DNA from: Notamacropus eugenii
Taxonomy: Eukaryota; Chordata; Mammalia; Diprotodontia; Macropodidae
DNA length: 64,000 nt
Reading direction: 5' to 3'
NCBI RefSeq assembly: GCF_028372415.1
Contig: NC_092876.1
Location: 224,459,528 to 224,523,527 of the forward strand
Both the position numbers and the translations under genes were made by a program. Of this stretch, positions 45,246 through 56,712 are shown one piece after another (positions within the stretch are counted from its first letter, which is position 1; the number at the start of each line of letters is the position of its first letter). The notes beneath the pieces are model-generated. The model ran no database searches, was not told the DNA's origin, and worked only from the letters and a program-made list of their open reading frames with translations.

Positions 45246-45899
45246 TTGCTAGCTATTATATACTTAGATCCATGATATCATTGGTAATACTCCCACTATT
45301 GATATAGATCTCAACTTATTTGTACCTTTTCATATTTTTCCTGCCTCTCCGGCAAGCCTTCAATAGAAAATCTACCCAAAATATTTTAATTCTTCCCTTA
45401 TGTATCCTAACATTTCACTGATAAAAATTAATGACTCAGTGTGCCTATCTCCCATACTCTCATGAGATGATTTTTGATCATACATTTCCTGGATGACAGC
45501 TTTTGCACTGGTAATTGACTGAAGTTGACTGATGTCTTCCCACTGTTATGTCTCTCCCTTCAAGCATTATAAGGGACCTATAGTCTATCTACTCTAACTT
45601 TTAACCTTCTACATTTTAAGCTTCCTGACATTACTGACAGAATCTTATGCACACTCATCTCCCTATATTGGAATACTCTGCCCATAGTGGACACTTTTAA
45701 TACTTTTGTTGAATTGAATTGGAATAAATGATTTATTAGAAACTTAAAATGTGAGACAAAGAGGCTACAGAGTAAACACAATCACATAGGCATAGAGGTT
45801 GAATAAACACTCAAGTTAGTAGTAAAATCATGGTCACATAGGTGAATAATTGAGATTTTTTATTAATGTTGTGTACCATAAGATAAGCGATTTAGAAGT
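45246..45899. other. Unassigned AT-rich sequence
   Basis: No clear family. 'ggaatactctgcccatag' to 'ttgaattgaattggaataaa' could be a remote L2 end, but too diverged to call. Confidence 0.3.
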
Positions 45900-46036
45900 G
45901 AAAAGAGGTCATGACAAATTCCATCATTTTGCAGATGGGGAAATTGAGGCCAAAGAGACTAAGTAACTTGCCCAAGGTGATGCAGTTCCAGAGACAAGCT
46001 TTGAACCCATGTCCTCTGGCTCCAAATCTTACAATT
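45900..46036 (-). mobile_element. MIR-class SINE, antisense, left part
   Basis: 'agatggggaaattgaggcc', 'gtaacttgcccaaggtgatg', 'cccatgtcctctggctcc'. Its head complement ('cagtgttctttccactgcac') reappears at about 46,278-46,310, beyond a second MIR, so this copy looks split. Confidence 0.75.
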
Positions 46037-46254
46037 GCAATCATTTGAGATTTGCAAAGCACTTTTTATGTTATCTCTTCTGATTCTCACAACAACCTTC
46101 TGGAGTAGGAATTATTATTACCCACATTTTGCAAATAAGGAAAGTGAAATGAAAAGAGGATACAGTGTGCCTAGAGTCACATAACAGGTAATTGTCTGAT
46201 GTAGGATTCAAACTCAGATCTTCCTGAATTCTAATTGTGCACTTCCAAATCCAA
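46037..46254 (-). mobile_element. MIR-class SINE, antisense, inserted in another MIR
   Basis: 'tttgagatttgcaaagcac', 'gattctcacaacaacc', 'gcaaataaggaaagtg', 'caaactcagatcttcctg'. Placed between two halves of the neighbouring MIR. Confidence 0.75.
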
Positions 46255-46310
46255 CTGTTTTCAAAAACTGAGCCGTATCCAGTGTTCTTTCCACTGCACC
46301 AAGCTGTCTG

Positions 46311-47039
46311 TCATGGATCCTATCTTTCCCAATCTTCTCAGTCCGCATGATTTCTATTCTGCCCAATGTGAAAAAAAGAACAGAACAAAATAAATTATTA
46401 ACCATTAGATTTTTTTTCTCATCGGAAAACTAGCACAGTGCTTATGTGTACATAACTATGTCTCCCTTTATGATAAAATCTCGTATTTGTAAAAAACATA
46501 CAGACTATCTAACTTTATGATTGAGTCATGAAGATTGACCAATAAGCAAGTATTTCAACAATTTTTCAATGACATCAATTATATTCTTTTCTTTCAAAAA
46601 TTCCATAAATTGAAATAAGATTCTAAGAGATTTTGTAAAGTTTCTTTTCAGTTCATTGAAACTTCTCTCCTGCACAATTGGAAGAGATACCATGAATATC
46701 TGAGAAATTGACATTTACAATTTAAATGATTGATTTCATCAAGTGTCTACTTTGTGCACATTACAATAATATTGGGCAAATGAAAATTTCCAGGGATCTG
46801 GGACCAGATGTCTTTCAATATTTGTTAACAGAAGGCTAAAATTTCAAATACGGTGAAAATATGAGATGGGGAAATAAATATAATGCTTGACCCATTTCCT
46901 TGCTGTACTAGGGTATAAAAATCTTAAAACTGAGATGGATAGAGATGTTTAAATCATCCACATAATGATCCACATTATCTATCAATTTTCATTCACCAAG
47001 AAAAATTAGAAAAAACAAGCCAAAGTTCACAAAATTGTG
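46311..47039. other. Unassigned AT-rich sequence
   Basis: No repeat or exon recognised. Minus frames near 46,526-46,714 are Phe/Leu/Lys-rich and not informative. Confidence 0.3.
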
Positions 47040-47305
47040 AAAGAAGGAAACAAATATTTATCAAGTGCTTTCTGTGTGCTAGGCACTGCACTATGAACTT
47101 CATAAATAGTATCTTATTTGATCCTAACAACAACCCTTGAAGGTAGGTGCTATTATTACTCCTGTTTTATAGCTGAGGAAAGTAAGATAGAAGTTTAGTG
47201 ATTCATTCAGTGCTACACTGTTATTATTATGTATCTGCAGCTGGATTTGAACACAGATCTTCTTGACTCCAAACCCAGAACCCTCTCCACTCATCCTGGT
47301 CGCAT
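47040..47305 (-). mobile_element. MIR SINE, near full length, antisense
   Basis: 'atttatcaagtgctttctg', 'gtgctaggcactgcac', 'gaaggtaggtgctattatta', 'tagctgaggaaagtaag', 'cagctggatttgaacacag', 'ctctccactcatcctgg'. Confidence 0.9.
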
Positions 47306-47714
47306 CACAACCATTTAACAACCATATTACATTGATCCAATAATGTAAGCTTTCTGAGTCTCATATACTGTATCTATAAAATTAGATAATAAAATTTAAT
47401 CTTCCTGATGGCAAAGACCTAGGCCAAAAAAATCATTTGAAGTTCCTCATGTTCATAATCCTTTCAATTCAAGTATGTTTCATTGTTTCTCTAGTGTGGA
47501 TACTCCATGACTGATTAGTGATGGGTTTTGCAAGGATTGTTGGCTATATTGCTGCAAATAATTTTTATTTTGTTAAGTGATTTTAAAAGGTAATTATTTT
47601 TTAAAAAATTGGAAGGATTGTGAACATGAATTAAAGAAGAACCTGTGAGATTGAGCTGAGCCTTCATTTTTAATTAGGAATTTTAAAAACACTGATTTCC
47701 CCCAGAAAGGTGAA
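47306..47714. other. Unassigned sequence
   Basis: AT-rich with T-runs. No family recognised. Confidence 0.3.
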
Positions 47715-47955
47715 GGGAGAGAAATAAGCATTTATTATATGTCTAATGGCACTATTTAGCACTTTTACAAATATTATCTCATTTAATTCTAATGACAGCC
47801 CCATGAGATAGGTGTTATTATCCTCATCCTACAAGTGAAAAAACTGAGGCAGAATTTAAGTGACTTACACAGAGTCACAGCTACTTAAGTATCTGAGGCA
47901 GGAATTGAACTCAGTCTTCCAGACCCCGTATTCCATCCATTGTGTCACCTAGATG
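47715..47955 (-). mobile_element. MIR SINE, antisense
   Basis: 'taagcatttattatatgtc', 'attatctcatttaattctaa', 'gagataggtgttattatcc', 'aaaactgaggcagaatttaa', 'ccatccattgtgtcacc'. Confidence 0.9.
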
Positions 47956-47974
47956 ATCTAAAAGAACGATGATT

Positions 47975-48170
47975 TAGAATTGGGACAGAACTTGAAAAGG
48001 ATTAAAATTGGACATTATCTAGTCTAATTTTATGCCCAACCAACTTGTTGTATAAATGAGGAATTTAGGTTTCCAAAGACATGAGTAATTTCCACAGTCA
48101 CAAAGGAAATAAATGACAGGATGAGAATCTGAATGCATCTTCTGACTACAAATCCACTCCTCTCCCTTCC
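47975..48170 (-). mobile_element. MIR SINE (THER-like), antisense
   Basis: 'gacattatctagtctaattt', 'tataaatgaggaatttagg', 'ccacagtcacaaaggaaat', 'gactacaaatccactcc'. A diverged copy directly after another MIR. Confidence 0.65.
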
Positions 48171-48539
48171 CCCAAATGAATGGGGTCACAATTGAAAACC
48201 CTTCTTTGTAGTATAATAAACTTTTAAAATCATGTAGGCCATGCTATTTTTTAAACTGACTTGGAATTTAGCAGCAGATTTCCTTTTAAACCTTAATGGC
48301 TTCATTGTAACATTTTCTGTAAGACTCAAGTACTTACCTTTCTCTTTTCTCTAAAATCAGTATAGTTAAGATTGTAATATAAGTTATTAAACCGAAAATT
48401 CTTCCTTTACATATTCAAATATACTTTTAGTCCATTTCTGTGTTCACTTACTCATAGCTTCCATCTCAACTATTTTTTTTAACGTATACTTAGAATAAGG
48501 ATGCTACACATATTCTATTATTTTGAATGTGAGACATGC

Positions 48540-48662
48540 TTTATCCTCTGATTAGAATGTGAACTCCTTGAGTCCAGGGACTGTTTGAGTTTCATCTTGG
48601 TGTTGTCAGTGCCCTCTACAGTGTCTGACACATTTTGGGTGCTTAAAACTGAATTGAAATAC
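48540..48662 (+). mobile_element. L2-type 3' end
   Basis: 'gaatgtgaactccttgag', 'tccagggactgtttgag', 'cagtgtctgacacattttgg', 'gtgcttaaaactgaattg'. Confidence 0.7.
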
Positions 48663-48797
48663 AAAACAGAAATCTGGTTTCAGATCATTGTTCTATATAC
48701 ATATTCTCAGAGAACTAAAAGGAACTAAAGGACATTAACTAGTGTGTATCACTCTCCCTTCAAATATCATTCCCAACTAACTACTTACTGCCAGACT

Positions 48798-49059
48798 CTT
48801 TATTGTTCAGTCATGTTTCAGTCATGTTTGACTCTTTGTGACCTCATTTGGGATTTTCTTGGTAAAGATACCGGAGTTTTTGCCATTTCCTTCTCCAGCT
48901 CATTTTACAGGTGATGAAAATGAAGCAAACAGGGTTAAGTGACTTGTCTAGAGTCATACAGCTTGTCAGTGTCTGAGGTCTGATTTGAACTTGGGAAGAT
49001 GAGTCTTCTAACTTCAAGCCTCTTGCTCTATGCACTATGGTGCCACCTCCCTGCCCTAG
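48798..49059 (-). mobile_element. MAR1-like CORE-SINE, antisense, with perfect duplication
   Basis: The RTE-tail complement ('cagtcatgtttgactc', 'gtgacctcatttgggatttt', 'gccatttccttctccagc') is followed by the core and head complement ('ctctatgcactatggtgcc'). The 10-base direct repeat ctgccagact at 48,788-48,797 and 49,060-49,069 is perfect, so both ends are exact. Confidence 0.95.
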
Positions 49060-49069
49060 CTGCCAGACT

Positions 49070-50431
49070 TGTAGTATTCTTTTTTGTTTTGGTATGGGGG
49101 AGTAGGGAGTTGGGGGGTAGGAAGAAGGGGAGAAGGAGCTCCTGAGAAAAAGATTCCATTACCTCTTTTGGAAGGACACTCTGCTCCTGAAGAAACTTTA
49201 CTCTGAAGATAACCTTCTCTATGTGTGATATAAAAACTTAGTGTATTCCTAATACATAGAAATTTTTTTCTCTGACAAGGGGGCTGATTCAATGATCTAA
49301 TTAATATCATTTCTCCATGTTAGAGAAGATATGTACAATAGTTGCCAACTAAGAGATATAATTTGGCAGTAACACACAATAGATCATGATATTCAAATTA
49401 TGTTACTTCACTGGAATAGTGGGAAGACAATGGTAATAAATGAAAGTCTTAGTATAAGGGCTGCGTGCCACCGTCATGAATGCCAAATTAAATGTAAAAT
49501 ATAGATTGACATGTCTTTCTGCATATATCTGAATTAGGTTAACTAGATAAATTACTTTATAGGTTTTGCTATTGTTAATGGGATTCCTATATTAGGAAAC
49601 AGTGAAAAACCACCATGGTTTTTTTTTGTTTTGTTTTTTGTTTTTTTTCAGTGAAATCAGACTTTGTATTAAAAAAAATCAATACCAAATTTGGGGGCTC
49701 ACAAATTCTTATGAAGCTACAAATCTCCATAGGTTGTTTTGAATGGTTTATGTTTGTGTACATTTTCACATTTACAAGTAACTTGTCTTTCTTATTTATT
49801 CCCAGGTCACTAGGCTAAAAACATATCTATTTGTCTATCAAAATCCACATTGCATGTTCCTCCTCCAATAACTAGAGGTTCCCAACAGAATTCCGAAACA
49901 CAAAGAGACTTGAAAGCAGTGACAATTTATTACATTTCTTTGAAACTAGATTCCTCATTTTCTTTAGATTTGTTCCTTGATTCTCTTTATGCCTGATTTG
50001 ATTTCTTTTCAAATTTAAGTAACATGTAAACATACATTAATATACATGACAACATTAAACAACTTTGATGGTAAAAATACATTATTTTTGTCTTTTCAGG
50101 AAGAACCTAAAGGTGACTTACCACTGGCATCTCCAACAGCCAGATTCAGAGATTACACTCAATTTTATGATTTGCTATAATCAAATTCCTACCTTCATTC
50201 TTTCCCATTTTCCCACAACTGTCCTTTTGCTCCTTACAGTCCCATAGCAAACTGGACATAGAGGATTCCTAGACAATATACATTCCTGAAAGTATTTGAA
50301 TGAAACAGATGTTTCAGAACTGTGTTTTCTTTGTAGTCAATTAAGGAGGATGAATATGAGTTTATCAAAATGTTATAACTAAGATAACATCCAATAATCA
50401 TCAGAGGGTTTTGGCAAAGCAAGTCCACGTG
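49070..50431. other. Unassigned, AT-rich
   Basis: G-rich patch at 49,096-49,135. T-rich tract with TTTTG units at 49,617-49,650 creates low-complexity frames on both strands there. No repeat body or exon recognised. Confidence 0.35.
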
Positions 50432-50860
50432 GTTTTTTTTTCCTTTTTTAATTTTTTTTTAAATTTAGACAAAAACAAAAACTTAAATATATTATAAGAA
50501 AAGGAAAAGAAACATTGTAAACAAATAGTAAACATAAATATAAGATCAGAAAAGAAAAAGACAAGTCATGTGTACAGCAGCACATAGGAGAGGATTCAAA
50601 ATATATAAGGATAACTCATAATTTTAAAAAACCTATACTATGCATAATGTTGAAAGCTGTCTATCTTTTTCTTTGCTTCCTTGTAGGTTTTCTTTTGTTC
50701 TCTGCTGTACACATTTTACTTTGTTCTTTTTCCCTCCTTTCTCCCCTCTGCCCACCACCCCAAGGCTACAATTGAGCGTGGATATATTGATATACAGGTA
50801 TTCTACATGTGTTTATTATAAAAAATATATATGCTTAATATGAAAATCCTTAAGCAATTA
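50432..50860 (-). mobile_element. L1 3' UTR, antisense
   Basis: It begins with a T-rich complement of the A-tail, then an A-rich block, then 'tcttttgttctctgctgtac', 'acattttactttgttc' and 'tccctcctttctcccctc', which I recognise as marsupial L1 3' UTR. No coding part. Confidence 0.5.
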
Positions 50861-50889
50861 TATAAATTAACTTTCAAGTATCATGTAGA

Positions 50890-51815
50890 AGTAGGTAGGA
50901 TTCTCTAAACATCAGAGGGAATGGAAAGAGGCCAATGGAGAAAATACACCAGATTCATGTCAAACAATGGCTTGGCTAAAGATTACGTCTTGTATAAAGA
51001 TATAAATGTTTGCTCTGTAAATTAGGCTATGATGTAAAGCTGGGAAAGATAACTAATGCCCTGAATGAAAGTGTCAGGATAAATAAAAGGCATCTAATAG
51101 ACTAAACTCTGGATCTGAATTTAATACAGTAAAATTGATTATGGATGGATGTAAAATATTAAATGGATTCAAAAAATCAACTTTGTAAGTACAAAATGGG
51201 AGAGGTATGTGACTTGACAACAGTTTGTCTGAAAAAGATATGAGAATTTTGGGGGACAACCAACTGAAAAGAAGTTAAAAGTACGATATCATAATTTAAA
51301 AATTCTGTGAGAGCTTAGGCTGAATTAATCCTGGACAGAGTGCACAGGATTAGAGACGCTGGAATACTCTGTATATATCACACCGTATCTCATTAGAGTA
51401 CTCAGTTCTAGGTGTCACATTTTAAGAAGATATTAGTCTGAAGGGGCTCTGAGGGAGGACTACCAGAAAAATGAAGGAAATGAAGATTTTGCAGTAAGAG
51501 AATCAGTTAAAGGAAGCAGGGACTTTTATATTGGAAAGGGAAAGCATTAAAAAGGGGGCACGACAGCTGCCTCCAAATACTTGAACTGCTGCCCTGCCAG
51601 AGGGATTAGATTTGTTTTGTTTGGCCACAAATGGCAGAACCAGATATAATGGGTGGAAGGTGCAAAGAGGTAACATTTAGGACTATTTAAAAATGGAACA
51701 ATCTGCTTGGCAATTACCGGATTTCCCCTCTCTAGAAGTCTTAATCCAAAGACTGTCTGACCACTTAAGTCTATCACAGAAGGGATTTTTATTCAGGTAT
51801 GGATTGGAATATCTG
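50890..51815 (+). mobile_element. L3/CR1 LINE, ORF2 end and 3' UTR, sense
   Basis: At 51,024-51,045 the strand reads YDVKLG, the RT ADDTKLG box. Then 'ggattcaaaaaatcaac' and 'tctgaaaaagatatgag' give the SKNQ..SSEKD block. At about 51,368 'LYISHRISLEYSV' matches LYSALVRPHLEYCV. The 3' UTR follows: 'gggattagatttgttttg', 'caaatggcagaaccagat', 'ataatgggtggaagg'. It overlaps in content with the antisense copy at 53.76 kb. Confidence 0.85.
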
Positions 51816-51879
51816 GCCCCTGAGACTGTATAATTACCTGACATATTATAGTAAACTATCTATATATGAGTGTATATTT

Positions 51880-51930
51880 GGAGAGAGAGAGAGAGAGAGA
51901 AAGAAAGACAGAGAGAGAGAGAGAGAGAGA
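51880..51930. repeat. (GA)n microsatellite
   Basis: Two (GA)n blocks of about 10-11 units each with an 'aagaaagac' interruption. A pure purine strand except one C. Confidence 0.95.
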
Positions 51931-52004
51931 CTGTATACCATTGTATAATATACCCATTGCAAAGCTGAAAATGATACTCAAACATCTTGTTTTATTTGGG
52001 ATGA

Positions 52005-52195
52005 TGACAAGAGTCTGGATCTGAAGCCAGGGGACCTGAGTTCAACTGCAGCTCTGCCATGACCTGTGTGAGCAAAAGCATGACTTTGGACAGGAAACTT
52101 GGCCTCTCTCGGTCTCAGTTTCCTCTTCTGTAAAATGAAATAGACGGTTAGATCAGGCGAAGTCTCTTCCACTTCTAAATCTATGATCTTCTTAT
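52005..52195 (+). mobile_element. MIR-class SINE (THER-like)
   Basis: 'ggggacctgagttcaactg', 'cggtctcagtttcctcttc', 'gacggttagatcaggcg', 'cacttctaaatctatgatc'. Confidence 0.8.
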
Positions 52196-52654
52196 TTTAA
52201 TTTTGCTTTCTTTATCAGGCATTTGAATAGTCTCTCTTGTATTTCAGTTTTTAAATATTTCCCTTCATGAACAGAACACATTTTCATTTTTGCCAAAATT
52301 CTCTACTGATGTCTGAAGGAAACCTGCATTTACAGAAAAAGTTCTTGAGAAACTTGTTTCCTCCTTAGGTATTTTGCTTCACCACTGTTCACTGTCGCCA
52401 AGTGAATGGTAGCCCTACTATTAGGAATGGTGAAACAAATAACAAGTGTAAGGCTTCCTCAAATAAAGGGACCATAGATAGGGAAATATTCTCATTGATA
52501 TCATCTACTATTAAAATTGAAAAGATTTAATCAATCATTTATAAAATACAAAAAGGGAATTATCTCTTCCTAGGAAATGTCAATAACACATATCTATTGC
52601 ATTTCTAACAGAACTGAACACCTGAACCTTCTGAGAAAGGTCCAAAGCATTACT
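52196..52654. other. Unassigned sequence
   Basis: AT-rich, no repeat or exon recognised. Confidence 0.3.
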
Positions 52655-52835
52655 GGGATAGCACGGGATAAAGCTGAACTAGGCATCTGCATCTCTGAAT
52701 TCTAGTTCTGTCACTGTTATTAAACTAGCTTTGTTACCTTAGAGCAACGACTTACCATGACAGTTAGTCATCTGTAAAATTCAGGGGGTACATGATATGA
52801 CCACTGAGACCCTTTCAAATTCCAAAATTCTCATG
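52655..52835 (+). mobile_element. MIR-class SINE
   Basis: 'gaattctagttctgtcac', 'gttagtcatctgtaaaattc', 'gaccactgagaccctttc'. Diverged, THER-like tail. Confidence 0.6.
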
Positions 52836-53089
52836 ATTCCTCATTGAATTAAATAGTGATATTTCAATGTTCCACACGGAGCAAGATTTCAAAAGGAGCA
52901 GGGGAAACTTCTGTGTCTGAGCTTCGTTATTCATGACTCTGAATCTGTCACTTTAGGTCCCTTGCAGGTTATTTCAGCGCATAGTGTTCCAATCTTTGTT
53001 CGTTATCTCATCTCTGGAAGAGGTGATCTCTAAGTTTCTGTCTTATTTTCCAAACTCCTGATGGCATAAGGATATTCAATCCTGGTTGT

Positions 53090-53283
53090 TCGCAGACGAC
53101 TTGGAGTTAGGAAGACTGCCTCAGACACCTATTATCATTGTGGCTCTAGGCAATCATTTAAACTTTCTCACCCTCCCTTTCCTCTGCTGTAGGAGTACAT
53201 ACCTCATAGTTGTTGTGAGAATCAAATGAGATAATGCATTGTTTGTCATCCTTAATGTGTTACATAGATGATAGCTATGTTAT
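53090..53283 (+). mobile_element. Marsupial-type MIR SINE
   Basis: 'cttggagttaggaagactgc', 'gcaatcatttaaactttctc', 'ttgttgtgagaatcaaatg', 'agataatgcattg'. A head deletion is likely. Confidence 0.7.
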
Positions 53284-53505
53284 TTATCAGGACAGCTAGG
53301 TGACACAGCGTAGAGTGCCAGGACTTGAGTCTCCTAACTTCAGACACATACTACCTGTGTGACCCTGGGCAAGTCTCTTAATCGTCTTTGTCTCAGTTTC
53401 CTTATCTGTAAACATGAACTGGAGAGAGAAATGGCAAACTGTTCCAGTATCTTTGCCAATAAAACTTCAAACAGGGTCCCAGAGTTGGACAAAACTGAGA
53501 TAACC
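53284..53505 (+). mobile_element. MAR1-like CORE-SINE
   Basis: 'cagctaggtgacacagcg', 'gtgtgaccctgggcaagtc', 'gagaaatggcaaactgttcc', 'gtatctttgccaataaaac', 'cccagagttggacaaaac'. Abuts a MIR on each side. Confidence 0.9.
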
Positions 53506-53507
53506 AA

Positions 53508-53748
53508 GGTGTCAGGTACTGTATTAAGTGGTTTTGCAAGTATTATTTTGTTTGATTCTCACAACAACTCTGGAAGGGAAGTGCTATTATGATACACATT
53601 TTACATTTGAGGAAAGTGAGGTAGATAGAGGTGAAGTGACTTGCCCAAGGTCACACAACTAGTAAGTGTCTCACATCAGATTTTAATTCAGGGCTTCCTG
53701 ACTCCAGGCTTATAGTTCTATGCACTGTACCACTTAGCTGCCCAGAAC
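53508..53748 (-). mobile_element. MIR SINE, antisense
   Basis: 'gattctcacaacaactctgg', 'ttacatttgaggaaagtgag', 'gtgacttgcccaaggtcac', 'acaactagtaagtgtctc', 'gtaccacttagctgcc'. Well preserved. Confidence 0.9.
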
Positions 53749-54171
53749 ACAACGCAACACTCCAGATAATGTCTGATGAGGGCTAAGTACAGTGGAAGGC
53801 TCACCTCCTTAGTCCAGAAAGTCTTGTTCACCTTAGTACAATATAAGATCACATTAAGTTTTTGGCTGCCACATCACAATACTGACTCATCTAGAGCATG
53901 CACTCCACTAGAACCTTTATTTTTACTGCCAATTACTGCCAAACCATACATTTCTTGTACTTCTGAAACTGGTTTTGTGAACCCAAATTTAAACTTTACA
54001 TTTTTTCTAAATTTCATCTGATTTGATGTAGTTCAATAATCTAACCAGTCAAAATTCCTTGGGATTCAAAATGTCAGGAGTATATCATTTTTCCTTTCCG
54101 TATATGTATCATGTGCAAATTTGATAAGCACCCCATCTCTGCCTTTGTCCAAATTACTAATAACTATTTTT

Positions 54172-55252
54172 TCCTCCAGATTTATTTATTTGTTTTCAAT
54201 AAGTTTTAAATTTTCTTCCCCTCTCTAACCCTTCTCTCCCCAAGATGGCATGCAATCTTATATGGGCTCTACACATACATTCTTATTAAACACATTTTCA
54301 TATTAGTCATGCTGCATAGAAGAATTAAAATGAATGGGAGAAAGCATGAGTAAAACTAAACAACAAAAAAAAAGAAAACAGTTTGCTTCATTCTGTGTTC
54401 CAACTCCATAATTCTATCTCTGGATATGGATAGAATTTTGCATCATGAGACCTTCAGAAATGTTTTTAGGTCCTTGAATTGCTGTGAAGGACTAAGTCTA
54501 TCAAAAACAGTCCTCACCCACTGTGGCTGTTACTGTGTATAATGTTCTCCTGGTTCTGCTCACTTTACTCAGCATCAGTTCACCTAAGTTTTTCCAGGTT
54601 TTTCTGAAGTCAGCCTGCTCATTATTTCTTATAGCACAGTAGTATTCCATTGCTTTCATATACCACAAGTTGCTCAGTCGTTTCCCAATTGGTGGGCATC
54701 CCACTGATTTCTAGTATTTGGCCACCACAAAAAGAGTTGCTATAAATATTTTTGTACATGTGGGTCTTTTTTGCATTTTTATGATCTCTTTGGAATACAA
54801 CCCTAGAAGTAGTACTGCTGGGTAAAAGAGTATGCACATTTTTATAGTTCTTTGGGCATAGTTCCAAATTGTTCTCCAGAATGGTTGGATCAGCTCACCA
54901 ACAATGAATTAGTGTTCCAACTCTCCCACATCTTCTTCAACATTTATCATCTTCCTGTTTTGTCATGTTAGCCAATCTAATGGATGCGATATGGTACCTC
55001 AGAGTTGTTTTGATTTGCATCTCTCTAATCAGTAGTGATTTAGGGCATTTTTTTTCATATGACTGTAGACAGCTTAAATTTCTTCCTCTGCAAACTGCCC
55101 GTTCATATCCTTTGACCATTTATCAATTGGGGAATGACTTGTATTCTTGTAAATTTGACTCAGTTCTCTATATATCTTAGAAATGAGGCCTTTATCACAG
55201 ACAATAGTTGTAAAAGTTATTTCCCAGTTTTCTGCTTCTTTCCTATAACAGT
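54172..55252 (-). mobile_element. L1 ORF2 3' portion and 3' UTR, antisense, inside L3
   Basis: T-rich start (complement of the A-tail), then 3' UTR, then ORF2 C-terminus read on the minus strand. Frames at 54,501-54,704 ('MKAMEYYCAIRNNEQADF') and 54,622-54,867 ('RDHKNAKKTHMYKN') are open relics, and the RNase-like C-terminal part continues to 55,277. It is 5'-truncated near 55,252. The L3 reading resumes at 'aaataacataagacaaagc'. A possible duplication of 'aataac' flanks it, too short to be sure. Confidence 0.9.
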
Positions 55253-55496
55253 GTTTAAATAACATAAGACAAAGCACAGATCTCTCAAGAACTATACCTG
55301 AGACCCCTGGTCATTTGACATTGAACTGTTAACAACTCTTCAAGTCCAGTCAAGTGACCAGTTCTGAATCGTTCTTCATGTGGTTATATTGTCAACCACA
55401 TTTTACCATCTCTACAGGTATAGGCAGTGTTTTATTGACATGTTCACTAAAATCTGGGTTAGTTTTGTTCCCAGAATTCCCCTTTTCTCAAAGGCA

Positions 55497-56385
55497 GTGT
55501 AATATATAATGGATAGAGAGTCAGCCTTGAAACAAGGAACACCTGGTTTGAAGTCCTACCTCTGATACATACTAGCTCTGTGACTCTGGGTAAGTCACTT
55601 ACCTTTGAGAGAAGTGATTATTAAATAACCAATGACAAGGTGATCCAGGGTTCCCACATTTTCCATAGTCTTCATTTCAAGGTTCAGTCTCTTGAAGGAC
55701 ATTACTGGTAATAAGATAGAGTTGACTCTCCTCAATCTTAGTGAGACTCCGCCCAACTTCACAAGAAAATTAATCTAAGGTAGGGAAGCCTATTATGATC
55801 TACTCAGGTCTGAGCAGGGATAAATTCTTTAATTAGATTGCCCAACGCTAGGCGTGGTCTGGGTATAGAGATAATCTCTTTGTCCAGGAATGACTTGATA
55901 TCACTCTCTCAGCCTCTCATTGTAGTGAGCCCACTTCTCATTATAATATTCATTATAATCTATTATAGGTTATATTTATATATATATAATTTGTTATAAT
56001 ATTCATCATAATTTCATTAATTGCTAATCAGAGTTGATTGCCATGCTCTGAAACATCACTTATCCAAAGGCATATAAGCTGTGAGCCCACTGCAATGAGG
56101 GTCTTTGGCATTCAAGAGTGCCACTAACCTCTCTTATTAAAATGCCATCATTATTAATAAAGTGACAAATTATGCAGAAATTATGTCTCTCAAACTTTTT
56201 AAACATCATACCATTCAGTACTCTAGCCAACTTTCTAAGAAGATAAGTTTCAGAAAAGGCAACACCCTACATCTGTAAAAGGAGTTTCCTCACTTGGGAG
56301 TTTCCAATAACAATGAAACCACAGATCTAGTCCCTATCTCCTCATTTACTAGTTTTTGTCAATAATCCTGACCAAAAAAAAAAAA
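55497..56385 (+). mobile_element. SINE with non-RTE body, itself split by an LTR-like block
   Basis: The left part (to about 55,614) has a head 'gcagtgtaatatataatgg', 'gtttgaagtcctacctctg', 'gtgactctgggtaagtcac'. The right part (from about 56,206) has the body 'actttctaagaagataag', 'gtttcctcacttgggag', 'tgaaaccacagatctagtcc' and ends in a poly(A) of 14. The order repeats that of 32,690-32,880. It lies in L3 sequence. Confidence 0.75.
55615..56205. mobile_element. LTR-like insertion inside a SINE
   Basis: About 590 bases sit between the two halves of the SINE. The right side has 'gtgagcccactgcaatgagg', 'ggcattcaagagtgcc' and 'tattaataaagtgac', resembling the R-U5 region of an LTR with a polyadenylation signal in plus orientation. 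An AT-rich imperfect palindrome fills 55,935-56,015. I found no clear TG..CA ends or duplication. A DNA-transposon relic is the alternative. Confidence 0.4.
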
Positions 56386-56534
56386 AAGAAATGAGCCTTG
56401 TCTGACATAACTTGACATAACCTTCCTAATGAAGCCATTCTTCCTTTATTATCCTGGTTTTATAATCACTATATAATCACTTCTCTTCCTATTTGATGTA
56501 CATTAATCAAAGTATCATAAGTCTTGAGGAGGAA

Positions 56535-56712
56535 TAAATTTTATAGGGGATGAAGTCCAAACTCTTATTTTACAAAGGACGAACTGAGTCCCAGCAAGAT
56601 TGAGTAACTTGCCCAGGGTCACCCAGATAGTCTATCCTAGGAATAAAATTTGAACGCAAGTCTTCTGATTTCTGAACCAAGACTCTTTTTAGGACAACCT
56701 GCTGCCTCCCAA
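56535..56712 (-). mobile_element. MIR SINE (THER-like), antisense, inside L3
   Basis: 'aagtccaaactcttatttt', 'aggacgaactgagtccc', 'gtaacttgcccagggtcacc', 'cttctgatttctgaacc'. L3 text is found on both sides. Confidence 0.85.

Noticed and set aside
50540..50600. Small nuclear RNA pseudogene ('cagcagcacatag')
   Set aside because: Only a short resemblance; the surrounding text is L1 3' UTR.
54501..55277. Minus-strand frames as host genes
   Set aside because: They are L1 ORF2 C-terminal relics.
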